From contig NC_087063.1 of NCBI RefSeq assembly GCF_963678635.1, positions 45,490,101 through 45,554,100 on the forward strand: a DNA stretch of 64,000 nt. The letters are read 5' to 3'. The notes under the pieces were generated by a model. The model was not told the origin of the DNA, searched no databases, and saw only the letters and a program-made list of their open reading frames with translations. Below, piece by piece: positions 25,110 to 35,825 of this stretch. The first letter of the stretch is position 1. Each line of letters opens with the position of its first letter. The stretch is from Symsagittifera roscoffensis. Lineage: Eukaryota > Xenacoelomorpha > Acoela > Convolutidae. Position numbers and translations under genes: made by a program.

Positions 25110-26960
25110 GTTATTAAAAAAACCAGAACCGTAACATCTAAAATTGACAAGAACAACTGACTAAAACTATTTTAACAGCATAGCGGATAACAACAACATC
25201 AATACTGTTATATTTTACGCTTAATATCAAAGTTTTATCATCCTATCTCCAATGCACTTTGAGTTATCAAATCTGTTATCGAGTTCTTCAACTATTATTA
25301 AAGTTTCTCTAACAAATCTGTAATAAATTTTCCTGTATACTCATCAAATCAAGCAGTATGGGGTATTGCGAGAAAGCTCTTTTCAAGAACGAACGGATGC
25401 TACTACCTCTACTTGATTCCATCAATTTTTCAACGAGTGGTTCTGAAAAGACTGATGTGTACCCCATTAAAAAAAAGACCTGTAACAACAAAAATTGACA
25501 AAAAAACCAAACTGAACCTGTTTTAACCCTACTCTTGATTATAACATCATAAAGACTGTTGTGTTCTACGCTTAAGCCCAAAGTTTTACGATCCTAACTT
25601 CAAAATACAAGGAGTTATAACATCTTTTATCGAGCCCTTCAACTGGTCTTAACGTTTCTCTAATAAATATGCCTATGATTTTCCTAAATACTTACCAAAA
25701 CAAACAAACTCGGGTACTAGGAGAAAGCCCTGCTCAAGACCGAACTAATGATACCCATCCCACTTAAATCCGTCATATCTACGAAAAATTCTTCCTAAAA
25801 AAACTGATGTGCACTCATTAAAAAAAAAGTCCTGTAACAACAAAAAGGACTTTAACAAAAAATGACCGAAAAAATGACTGAAGACTTCTTAACAGTAAAT
25901 CTGATAATAACATCATCAAAACTGGTGTAAGTTACACTTAAACTCAAAATTTTATCATCCTAACTTCAATATACAATGAGTTATCACATCTTTTATCGAG
26001 CCCTTCAACTGGTTTTAACGTTTCTCTAATAAATATGCATATATTTTTCCTAAATACTTACCAAAACAAACACACTCGGGTAATAGGAGAAAGCCTGCCC
26101 AAGACCGAACTAATGATACCCCTCCAACTGAAATCCGTCATATATACGAAAAGTTTTTCCTAAAAAACTGATGTGTTCTCATTAAAAAAATAAGTCCTGT
26201 AACAATAAAAAGGACTAACAAAAAATGACCAAAAAAAGTAACTAAAAACACTTTAACAGTAAATCTGAAAAAAACATCATCAATAATGTGGTAATTTACG
26301 CTTAACCTCAAAGTTTTATCATCTTAGCTTCAATATACAATGAGATATCACATCTTTTAACGAGCCCTTCAACTGGTTTTAACGTTTCTCTAATAAATAT
26401 GCATATATTTTTCCTAAATACTTAACAAAACAAACAAACTCGGGTACTAGGAGAAAGCCCTGCTCAAGACTAAACTAATGATACCCCTCCCACTTGAATC
26501 CGTCATCTCTATGAGGAGTTCTCTTAAAAAAAACTGATGTGTACTCATCAAAAAAAAATCCTGTAACAACAAAAAATGACCAAAAAAAGTGACTGAAAAC
26601 GTTTAACTGTAAATCTGATGATAACATCATCAACACTGTTGTACTTTACGCTTAACCTCGAATTTTTATCATCGTAGCTTCAATATACAATGAGTTATCA
26701 CATCTTTTATTGAGCCCTTCAACTGGTTTTAACGTTTCTCTAATAAATATGCATATATTTTTCCTAATTACTTACCAAAACAAACAAACTCGGGTACTAG
26801 GAGAAATCCCTGCCCAAGACCGAACTAATGATACCCCTTTCACTAAAATCCGTCATCTCTACGTTATCTCTAAAGTTCTTGCTACAAAACTGATGTGTAC
26901 TCATTAAAAAAAGTCCTGTAACAACAAAATTTGACTAAAAAACCTGACTAAACCTATTTT
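25110..26960 (+). repeat. Satellite array B, ~359-bp monomer, about 5 copies
   Basis: The string CCTGTAACAACAAAA, or a variant, recurs near 25,116, 25,478, 25,832, 26,193, 26,549 and 26,910, with steps of 354-362 bp. Monomers share TTTAACGTTTCTCTAATAAA and CTCGGGTACTAGGAGAAA. By eye the monomer is not related to array A, although it lies next to it and has nearly the same length. Confidence 0.85.
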
Positions 26961-28220
26961 AACCGTACTCATGATGCTCATGATGAAGTTGTGTCATCCT
27001 AGCTTCAATATACATATAGTTCAAGGCATGGTCCCATATAAGAATAGTCAACTAACTAGGAGGTCATCACAAAACCATTTCAAAGACCGGTCAAAACAAG
27101 AAAAAACGGGTACTGGAAGACAGTATAGCCCACGATTGACTGACTGATAGTTTTATTATCAAACAGATCAAAATAGCACGGTTTTTATAATATGAACTAC
27201 TTATAATTCTGTTTTTATGAAAAAACACTTTTGAGTCGAGTAAGCACAAAAAGCGCCTACCCTAAGTGGTTAGTTGAAAAACATGTACAAAGAAAAAAAT
27301 GTGTAAACGTCAGTTTTTAATCGTCCAAAGGTTCATTTTGATCATATATAAACGTTTAAAGGAGACAAATGCCTTTGAAAGCAAAAATTCAGATCATATT
27401 CCGCTGAACATCATGGACAAGTTAAGCATAAACACTAAAGCTTTGGGTTTAACTTTTAAAAAAAGAGTTAAACCAATTTTTAAAGCTTACAGCACAATTT
27501 ATTGTGCTTGAATACTAAACAGGCTTCTGAAGTCGCTCCGAGAGCTACTTCGTTTGCTCAAACTGAAAATTTGTTTAGATGTAATTGCAAAATTCAATGT
27601 GTTATTTTGCTACTTTGCATAAATTTTTTGGTTTTTGGTACGGCTTTCCCAATATGTTTTCTTAGAAATTAAAATTACAATAGGTTCATCGTAATCACTC
27701 ACTTACTCTGTTTTTCAACAACACAATTGAGCTTCTACATACCTTGCGTTCCTCAGTAAAAAAGAAAACTTCAAAGACAAGAGGAAAAACTCAGAATTGG
27801 TATAAAAGTCTATTTTCGCAAAAGTTGCAATTAGGAGAAAAAATCTTTTCTCTCTAAATTGGCAAAAAAATGGGAGTTCTTTAGAGGGCTCTAGCCATGA
27901 TCTTTTGATTGAAACTACAATCAAATTACGTTAAAATTGACTCATAAAGTTATGAGTCCTAGAAAAAATTTGATAACACAATGACTGGCAGCAGAAAAAA
28001 GATCAATTCTCTACGAAAACTTATTGGATTTCAAAAAAAATGGTATGGTTGAGCTTCTTTTGAGCTACGAATTTAATATAGTACCATTTTCAGAGCTTAA
28101 AATTTCATTTTCTTGTTACGTCCTAAAAGAAAACGTTTGAGTGAGTTGCAGAAAACCACATAATAATGAAAAGAATGAGAAAATTTAAAAATATTGAACA
28201 TTGATTTTTATGATGAATTG
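26961..28220. other. AT-rich stretch without a recognised gene
   Basis: Only short frames of 60-70 codons occur, with no domain. The first 40 bases are a tail of satellite B that has diverged. Nothing else was identified. Confidence 0.5.
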
Positions 28221-28224
28221 AGCT

Positions 28225-28505
28225 GTCAGGACTTGAGAGATATGTAAAAGTGAGGTTTTAAGCATTAATTATATTTTGTTACAGCTATCGTTGTTGGTGG
28301 TAGCTGGACTAATCGGTTAGTGATTATTGTAAACTTGATCAGTATGAATAATTTGGTGATATTTACAGTATTATATAATAATCAAACAGCAAAATTTCCT
28401 TTAGGAACAATCCACATATACATAGTGATAACTATTTCTCATGGATAATGTTTGATATTACACTTCAATGACATCAAGATTTTCTAAGATTATAACTACT
28501 CTTCA
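28225..28505 (+). repeat. Direct duplication, copy 1
   Basis: Repeats at 28,885-29,165 with high similarity. Both copies hold a 31-base block between TTACAG and GTTAGTGATT (CTATCGTTGTTGGTGGTAGC at its start) that looks like an exon between splice sites. No protein family is recognisable from 10 codons. Confidence 0.75.
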
Positions 28506-28557
28506 AAAAAGTTTTATGGTTTTTGATTTTTCACTGGTCGAACAAACCACTGATCAG

Positions 28558-28881
28558 TTAGTCTAAGAAAATGTCGATGAAAATGACATGGCTGCTTCCG
28601 TTTTTCGACAATCTTCTCTGTCTCTGTATGTTAGAATAACTGGTATCAACCCTTGAGTGGGTTTTTTTTTCTTTTTCTTCAGTAGTCGCCTCCTTTGGGG
28701 CTATCCTGAATTGGCCCAAACTCCGTCGTTGGTGATGATGGCTGTTTGAAGACGTCAGCTCCATGCAAAACTCCTCAAAATTGCCAGGGTTTAATGAATT
28801 AGAATATCCGTACTCCTGTTTTTGTCTTCTTCCGCATGAATTCGTATCGCTTTGATGGCAATCCCACACTCCTGTTACCAA
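28558..28881 (-). CDS. Unrecognised 107-codon frame between duplicated flanks
   Basis: Open from ATG to stop and GC-richer than its surroundings. It is rich in Ser, Arg, Lys, His and Gln, with a Lys/Glu cluster near residues 64-75 (ATTEEKEKKTH). A CAG acceptor-like site lies just inside its 5' end, so it might be an exon rather than a full gene. No signal peptide, membrane segment or motif was seen. A retroposed fragment or a chance frame is equally possible. Confidence 0.2.
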   Translation of the reverse strand: MVTGVWDCHQSDTNSCGRRQKQEYGYSNSLNPGNFEEFCMELTSSNSHHHQRRSLGQFRIAPKEATTEEKEKKTHSRVDTSYSNIQRQRRLSKNGSSHVIFIDIFLD

Positions 28882-28884
28882 ATG

Positions 28885-29165
28885 ATGACTTAGAGGTCAG
28901 AACTTGAGATATATGTAAAAGCGAGGTTTTAAGCATTAATTTCTATATTATTACAGCTATCGTTGTTGGTGGTAGCTGGACTAATTGCTTAGTGATTGTT
29001 GTATACTTGATCAGTATGAACAATTTGTTGATTTTTACAGTATTATATAATAATTAAACAGCAAAACTTCCGTTAAAAACAATCCACAATTAAAGAGTGA
29101 TTTCTCCTGGACTATTTCTCCTGGATAATTTTTGATATTACAGTGACATCATGATATTCTAAGAT
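28885..29165 (+). repeat. Direct duplication, copy 2
   Basis: Partner of 28,225-28,505. The exon-like block at about 28,956-28,987 is almost unchanged, while the flanks differ by small indels. The two copies frame a 380-bp unique segment with a minus-strand frame. Confidence 0.75.
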
Positions 29166-29420
29166 CATGACATTATCTCATTTCAAAGTAAAAAAACTTT
29201 TGAAACCGTTATTTAGCCTAAATTCTAAAAACAAAAATTGAGATAAATTATGAGTATTGCTTGATAAATGGATGGACAAACCTGTTTTGATTTCCCAAAG
29301 GCAAATATTGCGTCAGTTATTCAGAGTTGATCCAAAGAGAATTGTTGTGGCTAGAAATTTGGTTTTTTTAAATTTTTTTTCCATTCTGTTTTCCAGAAAT
29401 TGTGAAATTGTTCTTAAGAA

Positions 29421-29457
29421 ACCCTAATCCTAACCTAACCCTAACCCCAACCTACCC
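29421..29457 (+). repeat. Short degenerate CCCTAA telomere-like tract
   Basis: ACCCTAATCC, TAACCTAACC and CTAACCCCAA lie in a row: about five imperfect CCCTAA units. It is too short and worn to be a telomere; an interstitial remnant or a microsatellite in a mobile element is more likely. Confidence 0.5.
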
Positions 29458-29488
29458 CGAGTCATTTCTGAACATCTTGCCTTATATG

Positions 29489-29544
29489 AAAAAATAGTTA
29501 TCATACAATTTTCATATATGCAAACTGTATGATAACTATTTTTT
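29489..29544. repeat. Perfect 18-bp inverted repeat (hairpin), with a third arm nearby
   Basis: AAAAAATAGTTATCATAC (29,489-29,506) pairs perfectly with 29,527-29,544 across a 20-base loop. The left arm recurs as AAAAAATGGTTATCATAC at about 29,669-29,686, with the same upstream context (TGAAAAAAT), so the arm and its flank were duplicated. Confidence 0.8.
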
Positions 29545-29694
29545 TAGCTTCAAATTAAATTTTCGTTTTTGATGAGCAATGTCCTTTAAATTGAGCAAAA
29601 GCAACCCAAATAATTTAAATTTATTTATAAACATGTTTGAACAATTTCTGAAAATCTCGCCTTTCATGAAAAAATGGTTATCATACAGTTTTCA

Positions 29695-29816
29695 ATGAGC
29701 GGTTTTTGAACGGTTTTTTAAGCAAGATTTGAGCGGTTTGTGCGGTTTTTCCAAAAAAACCGCCAAAACCGCTCAAACCGCTCAAATCTTGCTAAAAAAT
29801 TGCTCAAACCGCTCAT
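29695..29816. repeat. Large palindrome built from GAGCGGTTT units
   Basis: The left half (29,695-29,752) and right half (29,753-29,816) are imperfect reverse complements with almost no loop. Both are made of GAGCGGTTT/AAACCGCTC units and share GCAAGATTTGAGCGGTTT. Two more GAGCGGTTTTTGAGCGG units follow at 29,822-29,838. The sequence would fold into a cruciform or a long RNA hairpin. Confidence 0.75.
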
Positions 29817-29934
29817 ATCTTGAGCGGTTTTTGAGCGGGATCTCGACCCGGGATATATGAATATACATCTTTCCTTGTCTCTCTCTCTCCCTCTCTTGGT
29901 ATGCAGTGTTCTTGCATTTTTGGCCTTCATTTAG

Positions 29935-30460
29935 AAGTGTGCGAAACAAGATTTTTACACCTTTCCTCCCACAGTTTGAGGTTATCCATTTTTGATTTGT
30001 AAGACCAGTCCGTCATCTTTTCGTCTTATTCTTGGTTTTGGTTTTTAACTCCTTAATTTTCTCTGCCTGTATCATAAAACACTGACGACCTGGTCCAGTT
30101 ACGATACACATCTCGAGTTTCCGGTAATTTTTGTTTTGATTGCGCCTCGATATCGTTGCCAACTTCGGATAATTGTTCTTTAATTTACGAGACCTTGGAA
30201 AGCATCCCATGGGAGACACTGTCTTGTTAAGCAGAAGGATTCCTTCGCTATTTGATATTGGTTTAAATTGCTCGGCTTCGGAGGGAGCAATAACTGTCAG
30301 TTAACACAGTTTGCTATCATCTTTTGTCGCAGTTATTGTTATTGGTATTTTCATCTTCGGTGGCATGGTTGTGGGAAATGGTTTGAGCATATCGAAAGCG
30401 CAACTTCGCAATGCCTGCTTATGATATTCGGCAAACTTGACTATTTCTTTTGTGAAAGGG
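29935..30460 (-). pseudogene. Truncated copy of LINE ORF1
   Basis: Aligns with 34,584-35,155 (the ORF1 of the LINE to the right) over the full segment, with about one difference in five by eye and a deletion. Shared peptides on the minus strand include PMGCF with KNxYPKLA, and VTxPGQ. Neither the 3' part nor ORF2 of this second copy is present. It lies directly beside the 3' region of the larger LINE, in the same orientation. Confidence 0.75.
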
Positions 30461-30705
30461 TATGATTGTGTTTGTTGTTTTTTTTTTGAATAAAATGTAA
30501 ATTAATTTTTTTTAGTTGAGAGTTTCATAATCAATATGTACATCAAATATCATCACATTTGTCGAAAACAACTCATCGAGTTAGTAAACGTTAGTTTCTT
30601 AACTGTTTCTGTACATTTTTTGTTCAAACGGATATTGGGTGTCCTGATCGGCAAACTGTTTTTCTTCTTTCTGTGACTTGAGCTCAAAATACAATTTTTA
30701 GTTCC

Positions 30706-30720
30706 GGATACAGAGTATCC
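30706..30720. repeat. GGATACAGAGTATCC hairpin in the LINE 3' region
   Basis: A 6-bp stem with a 3-base loop about 110 bases past the end of ORF2. A near copy, GGATACAGAATATCC followed by TGGTA, lies at 12,458. It may be part of the 3' structure that the LINE enzyme recognises. Confidence 0.35.
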
Positions 30721-30830
30721 TGGTACGCTTTGATATATCTACCTTCTAATTCTTATCAGTTTTTGTTCAATTGACATTACTTTTACCGGATGGTTTGTTG
30801 CTGAAGTCTACCATATCCTTGTAGTTTATA

Positions 30831-33800
30831 TCAGATGGAGAAATTTGTATTTCTCATCTTCCATACTTCCCATGACACAAATGTTTGCAAGTTGATTTTC
30901 CAAGACGTGGATGATTTTGAATATGCACCACGAATAACCGAAACAACATACTTTAGTCTTGCAATGTTGGTTGATACAAAAACGTCACGCCAATTGTTAA
31001 TCTGTAATATGTTTCTTGCAGGTTGTAGCGAGGGACAACTGAAAATTAGGTGTTCGAATGTTTCGCATTCTAATCTACAATAGAAACATTCGGGGGCATT
31101 CTCGAGAAATAAAAACCACCGCTTTTCTCGATCTTTAAAAACAGCGTATGCAAATTTATAAAGAAAGTTTTTTTCCCATACATCAAGCATTGAATTTTTC
31201 CAAATTTTGCCTGTAAATTTAATCATTTCTTCTTCTGAACAGAGGTAACGGTTTGCTGCAAAACCCAAGCGGGAAATCGCAGCTCGATGAAAACTACAGT
31301 TTTGTAAGCAGAAATAATAAACATCTCGCGAATTTGTCTGTATTGTTATAATTAAACGGCTATTGGTACTGTTTGAAAATATTGCTAAAATCACTTGAAC
31401 TTATTTCAATAGAGATGTTCGTATTTCTCAACAAATTTTTGATTTCTTTCGGTAAAATTGAATCTGTTGGTAATAAACTATTTTGATCTGACATATCAGA
31501 AGCAAAGAAATCAATAATTTTCATACTAAAAAGTTTAATTTGTAGACATGGTAAGCCTATCCCACCATCTAAGATGGGGTGATATAAAACTTCTTTTCTT
31601 ATGTCGAGTCTGCTTGTTTTTTTTCAATTCTGTATTTAATAATTCTTGGCATTTACTAACAGTATCCAAGTTAACTGTAATATGACGAGCCAAATGAAAA
31701 AACTTAGGGAGAACAAAAACTGACAGTGTTAATGATTTGGCCCTCAAAGATTTACTTAGTGAAATTAACCCGCGAGGTTTTTGAATTTGAGAACTCAACA
31801 ATAGTTTAATATTTTCAATTTTTTGGGAAGTGTAAGACAAGACACCAAGTATTTTTGTTTCCTTGACTGTTTTATAGGGTGATAAATCAGGTATGGAAAG
31901 CACTTCGCTTTTACTTATGTTAATCATCATTTGAGTTTGTTTGCAAAATGTATCGATTAAGCGAAACAACCTGTCAATACATCGGATTTTGATAAGGCAA
32001 GTTATGTCGTCTGCATATGAAACTAGTTTGGGGCACAATATCCCGAAACCTTCAATTGCTTCTGTAGACTCAACTGCTTGAAGAAGGGGTTCGATAAAAA
32101 CTATGAACAAAAATGCGGAAAGAGGGCTGAATTTTGAAGCTGGCTGATAAAAAACCATTTATCTCAATTACTGCTTTTGAGTCTAAATACAAAGTTTCAA
32201 TATCTCTAACTGATAACTCATCAAGGTTTAACCCTTTCAAAATTTTGATGAGAAGTGATCTCTCAACTCTGTCAAATGCTTTAGAAAAGTCTAATTTTAC
32301 AGCACATGAACCTCGGGTAGCCAATCGTTCTGGAGTAATCGCTTTTTTCAACTTTCGTATTGCTGTGTGCATTTGTCTTCCAGGCAAATACGCGTGCTGA
32401 TGGTTTTTTACAATTTTGCAAAGGTCTTTTTTAATTCGATTACAGACTACATGGGCAAAGATTTTCGCGTCAGTATTCATAAGGCTGATGGGGCGAAAAT
32501 CTTGTACTGCTATGGTTTTTTCAGATTTTGGGAGCAATTTGATTATTGCTAAATAAAAACTGTTTGGAAGTTTTCCACCATGAACAAAATGATTAAAAAC
32601 TTTAGCTAAAATTGAACAACACGCATCCGTGAAAGTCTTGTATAGCTTAGAAGTAAGGCCGTGTGGTCCAGGCGAGCTTTTCAAATTCAATTTGTTTATA
32701 GCCAAGTGAATTTCATCTTCTGTAAAGTAATTATAGCCATCATTCTCATTTTTTCGAGTTTATTTTTTGATAAAAATATCTTTAGTAGTTGATCGGAGTC
32801 TGTTGTAGAACTATTTGAAAAAATATTTGAAAAATACTTTCGAAATTGATTAAGAATATCCTCATCCGTATGATAAACGTTCTGATCCACTTAAATTCGC
32901 TTGATTGAGTTAATTGTGTTCTTTGATGTCCATTGACTACAAAATTTAGGAACACCCTCGAATGTATAGCTGAGAGTTTTCCGAATTTTTCGATAATCTG
33001 AAAAAAAATTTTCCTTGAAAACTTTTTGAAGATGTTCCAGCACCAAATGATATTTTTCAATCAAGTTAGGGTTCGGACCTTTTCCGCTGTGAATGCAATC
33101 TCTGAGAACATTTTCGTGATGATTCAATAATTTAAGTTCTTTCTGATCTACACGCTTTTTGTTCTCTTGAATAAACCTCAGAAGGTCACAAAAATTGTGC
33201 TTAAAGTTTTCGTAACTACTTGGTGATTCATTTTCGTAAAAGTTTTTTAGATCTTCACGAATTAAGCTGGCGTTGTTGTTTAAAATTTCTTCATTTAATT
33301 TCCAGTAGCTAGGGCCGCGCTGATACAAGTTAGATGGCTTAATAAAAACGTGTAAGAGTAAATGATCAGAAATTGATATTTGAATGCTTTGCATAGAGTC
33401 ATACTCTGTTTCGAATTTTATGAAAACATAATCTATGCGTGCAAAAGTTTTATTTTGTTTGTCATAATGTGTATAATCACAAAAATCTTTCTTGAGTGCA
33501 AAATCAACAAAACCAAAACAGTCAAGAATTAGTTCCTTGAGTTGGGTAAATCGTTTGATACGTGCATCATTTAACTTAAGTATTGAAGAACTGTTAATAT
33601 TATCACAACTCAGCGCATTAAAGTCACCCATCATGATAATTTTCGATTTGTTAGGTAAAAATTTGATGCTTAATTTCAGGGAATTCAAAGTTGCTCGGAA
33701 TGAAATTGGGTTCGCATAAACGTTGATAACAAACCAATCAAGTTTGACAAACTTTAACAATTGAAAACCTGTACTTGAAGCAATTCTTTTTGCAGGACTC

Positions 33801-34078
33801 AAGTTTGATGACCATAACGTTCAGAAACCACCAGATTTATTTGAGCCCGGTATGAAATCGAATAAAACATTATATTTATCCAGTAAACTCAAATGTATAT
33901 TTGTAAGTTTCGATATTTTTGCTTCCTGAATGCACAAAATGAAACTGGGCGATTTTTTTAAAACTTGGCATTTTTTGATAAGTGAGTATAATTTAGCTGG
34001 ATTTCCTGTGCTAAAAATATTAACGGAAAAATATCTGGTTTTTCGCACATAGAAATTTTTGCTAAATTTTCCCTCCAA
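30831..34078 (-). pseudogene. LINE ORF2: APE endonuclease, reverse transcriptase, zinc finger (broken)
   Basis: In order on the minus strand: the endonuclease start with FILCIQEAK (about 33,930); an endonuclease core with MGDFNAL (about 33,630) and SDHLLLHVFI (about 33,360); RT with SSPGPHGLTSKLYK (about 32,670), FRPISLMNTDAKIFAHVVCN (about 32,490), KLDFSKAFDRVERS (about 32,300) and YADDITCL (about 32,000); and a C-terminal segment with CFYCRLECETFEHLIFSCP (about 31,070). The YADD and DFSKAFD catalytic boxes are kept. In-frame stops lie at about 33,822 and 32,892. Frame changes lie at about 32,700, between 32,160 and 32,070, and between 31,535 and 31,394. It nicks target DNA and primes reverse transcription in active relatives; here it is dead. 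Confidence 0.88.
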
Positions 34079-35306
34079 CCAAGTCTTCTCCGTTATTTTT
34101 AGATTTCATTTTTGGCCCTCTCTTCCGTGTTAAAACTGACCAAAAGGTTGGTGAAGTTTCACGCTCTCTTTTTGTAAGCATTCTTCCGTCAGAGGAACAT
34201 TTTCGTTTGTTATTTTCGATATTTAAATTGTCTTTTTTTTCTTTTGCTGAGTAAGAAAGAAAATCTACGACCTGATTGTTGAGAACCTCATCCTTTTGTT
34301 TTTCTTCGCTTGGAGTAGCTGCACTGTTTGTTTTAGATTCATCAATCAAAACTCCAGATGGTGGTGCTTCAACATTCTTATGTTCTTCATTTTCGGTACC
34401 ATTACAAAACTTATCGCTTGTTGTTTCGTCATCGTTTTTCTCGTCGCTGGCATTATTGGAGCTTGGTTTTTGTGGGTAGTGATTATTTGGATTTTTGGTT
34501 ATTTGGTTCCCTATGTTGCACCAATCATCGTGATGACCTTTTTCTTGGCGTCCAGAAATCTTGCATTTTTGACATTCATGTAGTGAAGGTATGTGAAACG
34601 AGATTTCTACACCTTCCCACGTTTTGAAGCCATCCATTCTCGATTTGTATGACCAGTCCTTCAACTTTTTCTCTTGTTCTTCGTTTTGTATTTTAACTTC
34701 TAAAATTGCTCTTCCTGTGTAAACATACTGACCCGGTTCAGTTACGATACAGGTCTCACGTTGGAATATGGGGCTATGAATTATGTCTTCTGGCAATTGG
34801 AGAATTAATTTCGCTTCGATATCGTTGCATACATAAGGCAAGTTCGACAATTTGATTTTTGCTAGTTTAGGGTAAATGTTCTTGGGTCTATGAGACCTTA
34901 GAAAGCATCCCATGGGAAATACCGTCCTGTTAAGTAGAATGATTCCTTCGCTTTTGATGCTAGTTATGAATTGCTCTGCTTCGGGGGGAGCAATAACTGT
35001 CAGTGTATGAAGTTTGCGGTCATCTTTCGTCACGGTTATTGTTTTTGAGATTGTCATCTTCTGTTGCATTGTTGTGGGGAATTGTTTAAGTATATCGGAA
35101 GCACAACTTCGATATGCCTGCGCCAGATTTTCAGCTGACCTTGCAATTTCTTTCGAGATTGGGGGGATGATTTTGATTATTTGGATTTGTTTTGTTTGTG
35201 TCGTCGATTTGTTTGCTGTTAGCGCATTTCTGAAATTTGTCTCCGTTTTAATCAGCACTTCGTGAGTAATTGGTAGCTGAGATTCCGTCAGTTGTTGTTG
35301 ACTCAT
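34062..35306 (-). CDS. LINE ORF1 protein (414 codons, intact)
   Basis: ORF1 proteins bind the LINE RNA and act as chaperones in the particle. This one has a Gln/Thr-rich N-terminus, an RNA-binding-like middle (residues about 90-240), a Cys/His cluster near residue 245 (C-QK-C, then HH and C, a spaced zinc-knuckle-like motif), an acidic Asn/Ser-rich stretch and a basic C-terminus. It is free of stops from ATG to TAA, unlike ORF2. Its end overlaps the ORF2 start by 17 bases, as expected for coupled translation. It is a transposon protein, not a host gene. Confidence 0.75.
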   Translation of the reverse strand: MSQQQLTESQLPITHEVLIKTETNFRNALTANKSTTQTKQIQIIKIIPPISKEIARSAENLAQAYRSCASDILKQFPTTMQQKMTISKTITVTKDDRKLHTLTVIAPPEAEQFITSIKSEGIILLNRTVFPMGCFLRSHRPKNIYPKLAKIKLSNLPYVCNDIEAKLILQLPEDIIHSPIFQRETCIVTEPGQYVYTGRAILEVKIQNEEQEKKLKDWSYKSRMDGFKTWEGVEISFHIPSLHECQKCKISGRQEKGHHDDWCNIGNQITKNPNNHYPQKPSSNNASDEKNDDETTSDKFCNGTENEEHKNVEAPPSGVLIDESKTNSAATPSEEKQKDEVLNNQVVDFLSYSAKEKKDNLNIENNKRKCSSDGRMLTKRERETSPTFWSVLTRKRGPKMKSKNNGEDLVGGKI

Positions 35307-35389
35307 GACTTGGTTTTACTCAATGGGGGGCAAAAAAGCCTTCACCCGGAGATATACTTGAAAAAAAAATAGATTTTTTTCTTTCAAAA

Positions 35390-35825
35390 TGTAGAAATCA
35401 GGGGAAACGGACTTTATCCTCCACGGTAATTATCCTCCAGGCGATATCCTCCACCATTATCCTCCATTTCTCAAACAGGGACTTTTTCCTCCATTTTTAT
35501 CCCCCAATTTTATAAATTTGGATGTTCATGGTCAGCTGCATGAAAAAGATGGGAGCTGTGCGACCAGTGGTTCAAAAGTTATGACCCGAGCCGTAAACAA
35601 GCTCAAAATGAGGTCCAAAACTGACGAAGTTGCTTCAGTTGGCTTGAAAATTAACAAAGCTTGCTCGTAGAGCTTCCGGGATAGGCCCATTCGCTTCCTC
35701 GTGAAAAATAGGTCTTAGAACCACCTTAGACGAGCTTGCGCGACCCTTGGTTGAGCTGCAGGAGCGACTGATCGCCTGGAGGATAATTACCGTGGAGGAT
35801 AAAGTCCTGTACCCGAAATCAGAAG
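35390..35825. mobile_element. ~0.4-kb element with perfect 37-bp inverted ends
   Basis: 35,409-35,445 and 35,771-35,807 are exact reverse complements (37 of 37), with weaker pairing continuing outward for about 15 bases. The left side carries TTATCCTCCA at 35,414, 35,430 and 35,457, with ATATCCTCCA at 35,444. The interior (about 325 bp) has no convincing gene. It resembles a miniature inverted-repeat element. It ends about 320 bp before the start codon of the host gene. Confidence 0.65.

Larger units (their letters stand above)
30690..35310 (-). mobile_element. Near full-length L1/Tx1-like non-LTR retrotransposon
   Basis: On the minus strand, ORF1 (35,306-34,062) overlaps ORF2 (starting 34,078) by 17 bases. 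ORF2 holds an APE-type endonuclease, a reverse transcriptase and a C-terminal CX2C zinc-finger region, the order of L1-superfamily elements. A 3' region follows at about 30,830-30,690 with a GGATACAGAGTATCC hairpin. Target-site duplications and a poly-A tail were not found with certainty. ORF2 has at least two stops and three frame changes, so the copy is not autonomous. Confidence 0.85.

Noticed and set aside
22945-26960. A CRISPR-like array
   Set aside because: Monomers are about 360 bp and continuous, without short repeats separated by unique spacers, and the DNA is eukaryotic.
29718-29930. 70-codon minus-strand frame
   Set aside because: Its second half is the GAGCGGTTT palindrome translated (RFERFERF), not a protein.
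34276-35265. Plus-strand frames of 67-95 codons opposite LINE ORF1
   Set aside because: They are shadows of the intact 414-codon minus-strand frame.
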